This document shows, one piece after another, positions 13,801-19,513 of a stretch of DNA of 49,752 bases; the stretch's first letter is position 1, and every line of letters starts with the position of its first letter. Origin of the DNA: a virus. A model generated the notes under the pieces. It searched no databases. It was not told where the DNA came from and saw nothing but the letters and a program-made list of their open reading frames with translations. The stretch is from positions 1-49,752 of IMG/VR virus record IMGVR_UViG_3300009082_000025; one strand, 5' to 3'. A program made the position numbers and the translations under genes.

Positions 13801-15289
13801 GACGTTCAACACGAACGTCGATGCGAAGCCAGGAGACATCCTGACGCTCAGTGCGGAGGAAGTCATCCCGCGCTACGATGAGGACGCGAAGACTTGGACC
13901 GTCACCACCGTCGTTCCCCGCGTGGAAGACCTCGAAACGGGAAGCATGAAGGCGGAAGGTGTGCGCTCGATCATCGAGCGGGCGTACAAGGCGAACGTCC
14001 TTCAGGCGAGCCCAGATGTGCTGGACCGGCTTCGCGCCGACAAGGTTGTGTCGAAGGGACTCGACATCGAGCTGTTCGACGTTCTGGTCAAGGCGGAAGG
14101 GACGTTGTCATTCCAGGAAGGTGACGAAGGGACAGGAATCCTACAGACTCATGAGCGCGGGTTGGAAGAGTTCCAGGTCAAGCTGACGCACGACTTCGGC
14201 TGGGACCCGGTCATGTTCACTCCGGCCCAGCTGGACCGCCTCAGCGAGATGGCCGGGAAGAACATCGCGCCCGCATACAAGGAAGCGCAGGACGGCCGAA
14301 GCGGCAACCTGTCCGACGCTTTGAAGGGCGCTGACCCGGAGTCTCTGTCGAAGCCCGATCAGGAACTGCTCGCTCTCGCGCGTCCGGTTTCCATTCACAC
14401 CGACTTCCGCATGCGTCCCGGCAAAGAAGACTACTGGGAAGGCGGCGAGGGTTTCACTCCTGGAAACCAGTTCCAGGGGAACAAGTTCAGACTCATGGCT
14501 GAAGGGAAGCTGCCTCCGGGTTCCAAGATCCTGATGAACTTCAAGACGGCCAGGGAAGATGAACTCAGCGATGTATCCAAGGCGGAAGTTCCGGTGCGTG
14601 GGCCGCTCGCATGGATGGGAATCGGTCGTGGCTCGCCCAAGGCGTTCCCGCCGGGCTCAGTCGGTTCGACTTCCGGCGCTTGGAGCCGGTTCTTCATCCG
14701 TGATCAGTTTGACTGGAAGGCCGGAGTCCAGGACAAGCACTACAAGGAGTTCGAGTTCAACGGGAGCGTTCTGGATGGTCGTTGGATCTTCCAGTTCGTG
14801 CCCGTAGGAATGGGAGGCCCTGCGCAAGCACAGGGACGTGCCTGGATGGTATCGAAGCCCGCCAAGCAGATCTTCGACAGTGAGGCTCTCAACAAGCGAC
14901 TCGCTGTGATCCTCCCGATTTTGAAGCGCAACGAGGAGCAGCGCATCGTCACGGCTGTCGTTCTCAAGCCCGACGCGACTGATGCGCAGGGTGACATCAT
15001 TTCCCCGCCGGTCATCGAGAAGGCTGCGTACAACTTCCTTTTGAACTATCGGCGCGGGAACACCGTTGGGTACATGCACAGGGACATGGGGCGGAACCTC
15101 CAAGTGGTAGAGTCCTACATCGCGCCGTCGCCGCTGACGATCAGCGGCCGACTGATCCCGGAAGGTTCTTGGGTCATGTCCGTGAAGGTGTTCGATGATG
15201 AGATCTGGAAGCGCGTCCTTGCGGGAGAGGTAACGGGGTTCAGCATCGGTGGGATGGCGAAGGTGTCGAAGCTGCCGGCTTCCTCCTGA
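10892..15289 (+). CDS. giant multidomain protein ending in an XkdF-type prohead protease
   Basis: 1465 residues, ATG 10892 with AGGAGGGC. Visible blocks in order: kinase-like (K60 in YFFKP, D140/N145 in DLWMRN, D158 in YIDYEG); helical linker; class I methyltransferase (VLEIGCGTG 460-468, SMDVLEH about 521); minimal nucleotidyltransferase (GGTVKRSDPRDID, D635/D637); ATP-dependent DNA ligase (motif I EIKYNGYR with K748, IV EGAVVK 906-911, V WAKIKN K928/K930) plus OB fold; a LigD 3'-phosphoesterase-like segment (HTDFRM, H1169; LDGRWIFQF); and an XkdF protease core (VLKPDATDAQGDII, H1396 in GYMHRD, S1451 in GFSIGG). It occupies the usual prohead-protease slot between MuF protein and scaffold. 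It may be a self-cleaved polyvalent protein packaged and injected; the kinase and phosphoesterase calls are the least certain. Confidence 0.75.
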   Translation: METENQDMEKRLADTITATYPSFAFPHDADSMKRLSRSLPGEKVKKAVLEDGSGKRYFFKPTTVHKALGCIAASNLAKVVGRPIPLHRIGFYGKLFGTFRNWVEGKTLSEEGKRVVALARPDLLDIQKQQCFNYLVSFPDLWMRNIIRGNNGKLYYIDYEGETFNLYGEDDFLIDPELTPSVYTFNSYQIIYRSIASGRLFEYATWEELEGDVAKIAGISDSKLEEFVGPYIDASLQKLDAKRPPWKLRYSGPELMKAIKSRRDSIEKTIRTLYERLEDERKKAIKKGAIGTDAFTDGKKNPAILSTSFMDSMEQETMLVPKIQEFEPEVIESCVKVELSAVLSSPRVLRGESDDQIGSIHLRLHQLWDLANAGRLRLTRPEFLKVHALVVAEMERRGIDHNAHDELDQASLRSKTRKFMGEQSPYNVDYYNGLSDIDRLFASDFARVSEQFPEVALENVLEIGCGTGRALKVLKASGIEAQGVEVSDHAVSVCRNAGLEASFGDAADLPYKEGAFDVTFSMDVLEHVQDFQKALNEAVRVAARKSIHLIPLGIRRDATHRHTFKTLDDLRKVVLDAVPGQAIEFHRTTSNKAVVVIDKDRTDTSPVTAYLQDFTIIPGFMSLVGGTVKRSDPRDIDIVWRVSEPIRGMELAFRNLLPPEVHEKVHHIYNPFGPHDDHIELFDLVAVKRPAFRVEQVAKAALKPLKAFTPLKTGSGYTQHEFFTPDAFWEMWAKPFIEEGTRLAVEIKYNGYRTVAQSDGKGTLVYFEDSKNDRSEQLVPIVNDLKAIGKPVILDMDLGATYEDGTVVPRVELSGLISENTKVAEDGTFTTPSGKKAWIVGRVFHILYLGDEDLHTLPWEEMRKRLSQLFAGHDFKHLKISRARLVSSKGDLMDAIKKASAEQGSEGAVVKVVTTDYPLDGKTTGWAKIKNLLELKVEVIDRKPVKDSPKTYNYFVGYTDESGKLREMGKTFNTNVDAKPGDILTLSAEEVIPRYDEDAKTWTVTTVVPRVEDLETGSMKAEGVRSIIERAYKANVLQASPDVLDRLRADKVVSKGLDIELFDVLVKAEGTLSFQEGDEGTGILQTHERGLEEFQVKLTHDFGWDPVMFTPAQLDRLSEMAGKNIAPAYKEAQDGRSGNLSDALKGADPESLSKPDQELLALARPVSIHTDFRMRPGKEDYWEGGEGFTPGNQFQGNKFRLMAEGKLPPGSKILMNFKTAREDELSDVSKAEVPVRGPLAWMGIGRGSPKAFPPGSVGSTSGAWSRFFIRDQFDWKAGVQDKHYKEFEFNGSVLDGRWIFQFVPVGMGGPAQAQGRAWMVSKPAKQIFDSEALNKRLAVILPILKRNEEQRIVTAVVLKPDATDAQGDIISPPVIEKAAYNFLLNYRRGNTVGYMHRDMGRNLQVVESYIAPSPLTISGRLIPEGSWVMSVKVFDDEIWKRVLAGEVTGFSIGGMAKVSKLPASS

Positions 15290-15300
15290 TCAGTTTTCCA

Positions 15301-15308
15301 GCTATACT
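15301..15308 (+). promoter_or_regulatory. candidate -10 box GCTATACT, leaderless-type position
   Basis: TATACT at 15303-15308 lies 8 bp before ATG 15317, so a transcript starting from it would have little or no leader. The best match to TATAAT in the set. Confidence 0.4.
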
Positions 15309-15316
15309 AGGACAAG

Positions 15317-16261
15317 ATGAGCGAGACAGCGGCCAGTGCTCCGAATGAGTTCAAGTCCCACGAGACAAGACAGCGTCTCATGGACATCGACGTGAAGGAA
15401 GTCTCGTTGGTGGACAGGCCAGCCAACGAAGAAGTGTTCCTGGTCGTCAAAAGGAACGATGACGGAGGAAAGGGAAACATGAACGACAAGAGCAACCCCG
15501 AAACGTGCCCGCCGACCGAAGCGAAGCCGGAGCCGACCCCGGCCGCGCCGACTGCTCCGGCCGAGCCGGTGGAGAAGGCGAAGCCCAAGGAGGGCGAGCC
15601 GATGGAGGCAGAGAAGGCCGAAGGCGACATCGTCAAGATCGTTGCCGACGCCAAGAGTGCCCTCAAGTCGGTCCTCAGCGCCTCCAAGAAGCAGGAGGGG
15701 TACGGTGCGCCCGACCCCAAAAAGCTGGGGGCGATGCTGATGGAGATCGCGCAGATGTGCGTGGAAGCGGCGAAGGCCTGCGGCATGGAAGAGAAGTCGC
15801 AGACCCGCAAGTCCATCATGCTCACTTTCAACGAGGGTGGCGAGCTGGAGATCACCGGCGGTGAGCCGGTGGAGAAGGCGAAGCAGTTTACGTCGGCCAG
15901 GACGGACGTGATCAAGGATGCCCTCACGAAGCTGCTCACGCTGGCGAAGGAGATCGATCCGGCGCTGGTCCCGACGATCCTCAAGGAGCTGGGCGTGGAA
16001 GCGGAGAAGGCCACGGGCGGTGGAGCGGGCGGCGGTCCCCACGACGGTCGCGGGAACGGTCCGCGTGACGGTTCCGGTGGCTACCCGGACTCGGATGAGT
16101 ACGGCAAGAAGACCAAGGCGCTGGAGGACGAGATCACGACCCTCAAGAAGCGTCTGGAGGACGTGGAGAAGTCGCGGGGCACGCCGAATGCGGCCCCGAC
16201 CGACACGACGGCGCAGCCCGTCCAGAAGGATCAGGGCGGCTTCTGGAGCAACATCCTCTAG
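15317..16261 (+). CDS. capsid scaffold with the detached XkdF C-terminal segment
   Basis: 314 residues. Residues 20-46 contain DVKEVSLVDRPANEE and FLVVKR, a segment that normally follows the protease core within XkdF proteins; here it begins a separate gene 27 bp later. The rest is Glu/Lys/Ala/Pro-rich and helical with a Gly-rich break (about 232-255) and a C-terminal coiled coil (ALEDEITTLKKRLEDVEKS), then GGFWSNIL, which suits a scaffold binding capsid subunits. A second in-frame start, ATG 15479, has a strong GGAGGAA at 15464-15470 and would make a pure scaffold, like lambda Nu3 nested in C. It directly precedes the capsid gene. Confidence 0.7.
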   Translation: MSETAASAPNEFKSHETRQRLMDIDVKEVSLVDRPANEEVFLVVKRNDDGGKGNMNDKSNPETCPPTEAKPEPTPAAPTAPAEPVEKAKPKEGEPMEAEKAEGDIVKIVADAKSALKSVLSASKKQEGYGAPDPKKLGAMLMEIAQMCVEAAKACGMEEKSQTRKSIMLTFNEGGELEITGGEPVEKAKQFTSARTDVIKDALTKLLTLAKEIDPALVPTILKELGVEAEKATGGGAGGGPHDGRGNGPRDGSGGYPDSDEYGKKTKALEDEITTLKKRLEDVEKSRGTPNAAPTDTTAQPVQKDQGGFWSNIL

Positions 16262-16327
16262 GCTTGGTGGCCTGAGGACAAGAATCGGGAACAGGAACCC
16301 GGAGAAGGAAAGGACAGGAGAAGGAAG

Positions 16328-17533
16328 ATGCCGACCAATCAGGAACTGCTCGACAAGGATCGCGTCCAGAAGGCGCTCATCGCCGCTGATGCGCTCGCGG
16401 CGGCGGGGAAGCTGAACCCGGAGCAGGCGGACAAGTTCATCGACTACATCATCGACCAGTCGATGATGAAGAACAACGCCCGCGTCGTCCGGTTCAAGCC
16501 GGAGACCATGGAGATCAACAAGCTGGGTCTCGCCAAGCGTGTGGCGATGCCGGCGGCGGAAGCCCGTGACCCGGCGCACCGGCGTGGGATCAGCACGAGC
16601 AAGATCGTTCTCCAGCCGCGCGAGATCATCGTGCCGTTCGAGATCAGCGACACCGTGCTGGAAATCAACCTCGAAGGCCCGGCGCTCCAGGACCACATCA
16701 TCCAGATGATGGGGAAGCAGACGGCCAACGACCTGGAGGACCTCTACATCAACGCCGATCCGACCGGCCCGGCGATCCTGGAGAGCGACTACATCGAGGG
16801 CGGCAGTGCCACGCAGTACGTCCTGGACGCCTACATGGCGCTCATGACCGGCTGGCTCCGGCGCTCCGACTCCGGGCACCTGTTCGACGCGGCGGGCGCG
16901 AACATCGGTTCCACCGTGTTCAGCCGCATGCTGAACCAGATGCCCACGAAGTTCCGGCGCAACCGCAAGGAGCTGCGGTTCTACATCTCGCCCGACCTGG
17001 AGCAGCTGTACCGGGAGAAGGTCAGCACCCGCGCGACGCAGGTGGGCGACACGGCCCTCCAGAGCGAGCAGGTGCTCACGCCGTTCGGCGTCCCGATGGT
17101 GTCCGCGCCGCTGTTCCCGTTCCAGCCGAAGATCGTGGAGCACCTGGTGCTGGCCGTCGCGCCGGGGACTGTGACCCTGCGCTACAAGCCGCTCGTCACC
17201 GGCTCGCTGAAGATCCTGCCGGCGACCCTGGGTGCGACGCCCACCACGCCGTTCGTGGAGGGCGTGGACTACACCGTGAACTACGCCACCGGCGTCGTGA
17301 CCAATGTTCTCCTGCCGGGGGCGACCTACAAGTTCACCTACCAGGCGCAGCCGCAGATGCTCCTGACGCACCCCAACAACTTCGTCGTCGCCATCGGCCG
17401 CGACATCCGCATCGAGAAGGATCGCGACATCTTCAAGCGGGTGAACCAGTACGTCATCACCCTGAAGGTGGACGTGCAGCTTGAGGAAACGGATGCCGTG
17501 GTCAAGGGCGTCAACATCGGCACCGGCGTCTAG
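16328..17533 (+). CDS. major capsid protein, HK97 fold
   Basis: 401 residues from ATG 16328, with AGGAGAAGGAAG upstream. Position after the scaffold, high GC-ending codon use and strong flanking hairpins indicate the main head subunit. The C terminus (HPNNFVVAIGRDIRIEKDRD, then YVITLKVDVQLEETDAVV) is the typical closing part of the capsid A domain/P domain in myophage-type subunits. Residues about 278-342 look like an inserted beta domain (FVEGVDYTVNYATGVVTNV) that would project from the A domain. No cleavage site can be assigned by eye, so I cannot say how much of the N terminus is removed. Confidence 0.85.
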   Translation: MPTNQELLDKDRVQKALIAADALAAAGKLNPEQADKFIDYIIDQSMMKNNARVVRFKPETMEINKLGLAKRVAMPAAEARDPAHRRGISTSKIVLQPREIIVPFEISDTVLEINLEGPALQDHIIQMMGKQTANDLEDLYINADPTGPAILESDYIEGGSATQYVLDAYMALMTGWLRRSDSGHLFDAAGANIGSTVFSRMLNQMPTKFRRNRKELRFYISPDLEQLYREKVSTRATQVGDTALQSEQVLTPFGVPMVSAPLFPFQPKIVEHLVLAVAPGTVTLRYKPLVTGSLKILPATLGATPTTPFVEGVDYTVNYATGVVTNVLLPGATYKFTYQAQPQMLLTHPNNFVVAIGRDIRIEKDRDIFKRVNQYVITLKVDVQLEETDAVVKGVNIGTGV

Positions 17534-17563
17534 CACGGGTCGGACCCTCCCGTGACTTCCCAT

Positions 17564-17616
17564 GACGGAGCGGGCTGCAAGTAGGTTCTCCCCAACCAGC
17601 TTCGGCCCGCTCCGTC
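17564..17616 (+). terminator. hairpin after the major capsid gene, 12-bp perfect stem
   Basis: GACGGAGCGGGC (17564-17575) pairs exactly with GCCCGCTCCGTC (17605-17616). The 29-nt loop holds a small GGTT/AACC hairpin. A weaker CACGGG/CCCGTG hairpin lies just before it at 17534-17554. Likely a transcription terminator or mRNA stabiliser raising capsid expression; the downstream CCCCCTTACTT is only slightly T-rich. Confidence 0.6.
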
Positions 17617-17711
17617 CCCCTTACTTCAACGATCACTTTCCCGCTGGAAACAAAGTGCGGTTCAGTTCGGACTGCGTAAGACCGGCTGGAAAAGTGCGAT
17701 AGGAGAAACCG

Positions 17712-17951
17712 ATGGCGGCATCTCCACGGTCGATGTACGTCCTGACGAAGAAGCGGACGCTGAACGTCTACGCCATCCCGATGACGCTGAAGCAGGCGGC
17801 TTCGGACCCGAACAACGACTGGGGGGTGGATCGGGTTCTCGTCCTCAACACGGAGACTCCACAGAGCCCGCCGGACCCCAGTGAGGTTGCGGTTGCGGTC
17901 AAGATGGACGACTTCAACGGGGTGTACTCCCCGAATGTTCCGAAGCCGTGA
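17712..17951 (+). CDS. small head-region protein, copy 1 of a tandem pair
   Basis: 79 residues from ATG 17712 after AGGAGAAACCG. It aligns along most of its length with the next gene, sharing DPNN-WGV, V-NT, SPP-PSEVAV and DF-G-Y in order. Even the ribosome site and start context (TAGGAGAAACCGATGG) are identical, so a duplication of the whole unit is evident. It is predicted alpha/beta, small and soluble, lying directly after the capsid gene where decoration or cement proteins are often encoded. Function is inferred from place only. Confidence 0.65.
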   Translation: MAASPRSMYVLTKKRTLNVYAIPMTLKQAASDPNNDWGVDRVLVLNTETPQSPPDPSEVAVAVKMDDFNGVYSPNVPKP

Positions 17952-17973
17952 TCGCTGCCAGTAGGAGAAACCG

Positions 17974-18201
17974 ATGGAAAGCATCGTTGTGGTCCTTGCG
18001 AAGCTGACTTTCACGGTCCAAGCCGTCTTGAAGACCGTACATCAGGCGGCAAACGACCCGAACAACGAGTGGGGCGTGGAACGGATCATCGTCGTGAACA
18101 CCCTCAATCCGACCTCACCGCCAACTCCCAGTGAGGTCGCGGTCATGGTTCGCGCTTCCGACTTCAAGGGACTTTACCGCTACAACCAGCAACAGCAGTA
18201 G
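17974..18201 (+). CDS. small head-region protein, copy 2 of a tandem pair
   Basis: 75 residues from ATG 17974 with the same AGGAGAAACCGATGG start context as copy 1. It keeps the shared core (DPNNEWGVERI, PSEVAVMV, SDFKGLY) but differs at the N terminus, where copy 1 has KKRTLNVYAIPM and this one has LAKLTFTVQAVL, and ends in a poly-Gln tail. The divergence suggests an old duplication with the two products possibly occupying different capsid positions or forming a heteromer. No database family is recognised. Confidence 0.65.
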   Translation: MESIVVVLAKLTFTVQAVLKTVHQAANDPNNEWGVERIIVVNTLNPTSPPTPSEVAVMVRASDFKGLYRYNQQQQ

Positions 18202-18206
18202 CATTG

Positions 18207-18214
18207 ACTAGTCT
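18207..18214 (+). promoter_or_regulatory. candidate -10 box ACTAGTCT
   Basis: In the 35-bp gap before ATG 18237. It is a weaker member of the set because TAGTCT departs from TAGRMT at position 4. Confidence 0.25.
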
Positions 18215-18236
18215 TCCGACGAAGGGAGGTGCGTAG

Positions 18237-18710
18237 ATGGGAACGAGGGTGTTGGGAACAGTCACGTTGGTCGGGCCGTCGTCATATGCGGTCGGCTCGA
18301 TGTCCTTCAACCGGGGCGTGCCCGTTCAGATCACGGACCCGAATGTCTGGGATTTGATTCGCGGGTCTTCCTACTTCAAGGTTGAACCGGCTCCGGCTCC
18401 GACAATCGAGCTGCCGCGACCGGCCCCGAAGCCCGCTCCGGTTTCAGTCTTGCCGCCGGAGGTTGTCCAGACGACGACGGGGACGGTCGATGCGGCCTTC
18501 ACCGTCCCGGCTCCGACTCCGAAGCTGGCCCCGGTTCTGACTCCGAAGCCCGCTCAGGAAGCTGTCTCTTCCAAGGCAGGGGCGGTTGCCGGAGTCCCCG
18601 TTGGGGGTAGCCCCAAGCCGGAACCCGTACAACCACCGGAGGCCAAACCTGAATCGGTGAAGCCGAAGGCCCGCCCGAAGGCGAAGCCGAAGGCAAGGAA
18701 GGTGAAGTGA
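18237..18710 (+). CDS. head-region protein with Pro/Lys-rich tail
   Basis: 157 residues from ATG 18237 behind AAGGGAGG. Residues 1-50 form a small folded domain (VTLVGPSSYAVGS, then DPNVWDLIRGSSYFKVE). The remainder is low-complexity, with repeated PAPKPAP-like and TPK-like units and a strongly basic end (KPKARPKAKPKARKVK). The tail would be disordered and could bind nucleic acid or the acidic capsid surface. The following gene has a similar architecture (small N-terminal domain, Pro-rich tail), which hints at distant paralogy. Structural role inferred. Confidence 0.6.
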   Translation: MGTRVLGTVTLVGPSSYAVGSMSFNRGVPVQITDPNVWDLIRGSSYFKVEPAPAPTIELPRPAPKPAPVSVLPPEVVQTTTGTVDAAFTVPAPTPKLAPVLTPKPAQEAVSSKAGAVAGVPVGGSPKPEPVQPPEAKPESVKPKARPKAKPKARKVK

Positions 18711-19096
18711 TGCGGATCAAGTTCATCGGTGAAGCTCCGCTCGATGCGGAAGGCGAAGTGGGCGGCAAGGCGCTGTCCTTCCACCTCAATCCGGGCTACG
18801 TGTACGACCTGACGCCCGAACAGGTCACCGTCCTGCGGAAACTGGGCCAGGACAAGTTCGTCCAGCCGTTGAGGTTCGTATCGCCCGATCAGCCAATCGA
18901 CTTCCGGCCCGTTCCCGGTTCCAAGACGGAACCGGCGAAGCCGAAGGCGCACGAGCCGGAATCGAAGCCGGATGTGGTGCCGGAGCTTCCGAAGATGGAA
19001 CCGGCGTCGCACAGCAGCGTGCTGCCAACGGACCCGTTCCCACCCAATGATTCGTCCGTCTGGAAGCCGAAGGGCAAGGACAAGAAGCCCCGCTGA
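18710..19096 (+). CDS. head-region protein with Pro/Lys/Glu-rich tail
   Basis: 128 residues; ATG 18710 overlaps the previous stop, and GTG 18707 three bases earlier is an alternative start. Residues 1-60 form a compact domain (LSFHLNPGYVYDLTPEQVTVLRKLG by parts: a beta hairpin then a helix) similar in layout to the upstream protein's SFNRGVPVQITDPNVWDLI. The tail is Pro/Lys/Glu-rich and likely disordered. The pair probably arose by duplication and both may decorate or line the head; no family is recognised. Confidence 0.6.
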   Translation: MRIKFIGEAPLDAEGEVGGKALSFHLNPGYVYDLTPEQVTVLRKLGQDKFVQPLRFVSPDQPIDFRPVPGSKTEPAKPKAHEPESKPDVVPELPKMEPASHSSVLPTDPFPPNDSSVWKPKGKDKKPR

Positions 19097-19102
19097 GGTC
19101 GC

Positions 19103-19474
19103 ATGATCCGGGTGAACCTCCAGGACGGGCGTACAATCACCTTCGACCTGGAGAACCCGGATCAACAAAGGCTCTGGGACGAATCTCAGTCCGACAAGAA
19201 CTTCCAGTCATCCGTCACAGGCGCAGCGGTCGTTTGGAATGGTGTCCAACACGTCATCCCACTACCGCGACATTTCAATCGTCTGTCGTTGAGCGCCCAA
19301 CTCGTGAAGGACAGTGACAAAGTAGTCGCGGAACGGATGGACTTCCAGACCGATGACGTCCTTCTGTCGTTGGTGGTGTATCGCGGCGGTTCCGTGCCGA
19401 TGGTGCGCATCAACCTTGATAAGATAGGTTGGAGGCGTTTCGACCGAGCCGCGCAATACCCCACGCGCAGATAG
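19103..19474 (+). CDS. hypothetical protein of the head module
   Basis: 123 residues from ATG 19103, six bases after the previous stop, with GAGGTCGC upstream. It starts with a beta hairpin (MIRVNLQDGRTITFDLEN), then contains mixed strands and a possible helix, and ends basic (RRFDRAAQYPTRR). It has no membrane segment, no cysteine pairs and no recognisable enzyme motif. It is co-directional and closely spaced with its neighbours in the capsid block, so a virion or assembly role is plausible but unproven. Confidence 0.55.
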   Translation: MIRVNLQDGRTITFDLENPDQQRLWDESQSDKNFQSSVTGAAVVWNGVQHVIPLPRHFNRLSLSAQLVKDSDKVVAERMDFQTDDVLLSLVVYRGGSVPMVRINLDKIGWRRFDRAAQYPTRR

Positions 19475-19477
19475 AAT
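19470..19477 (+). promoter_or_regulatory. candidate -10 box GATAGAAT
   Basis: Overlaps the stop of the preceding gene, 36 bp before ATG 19514. TAGAAT core; no -35 seen. Confidence 0.35.
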
Positions 19478-19513
19478 AGTCACCGTTCAGGGGCGACTCT
19501 GAAGGAGAGTGAG

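Noticed and set aside
10892-15289. Idea that the giant frame is several genes read through by error
   Set aside because: There is no stop codon, no internal ribosome site with well-spaced ATG at the domain borders that I could find, and linkers between domains are short and protein-like. A single polypeptide is the simpler reading, though an assembly check is still wise.
15302-17563. 753-codon open frame on the - strand opposite scaffold and capsid genes
   Set aside because: It is the mirror of GC-rich codons in the scaffold and capsid genes, with Arg/Leu/His-rich composition and no domain; the + strand genes have clear motifs, ribosome sites and order.
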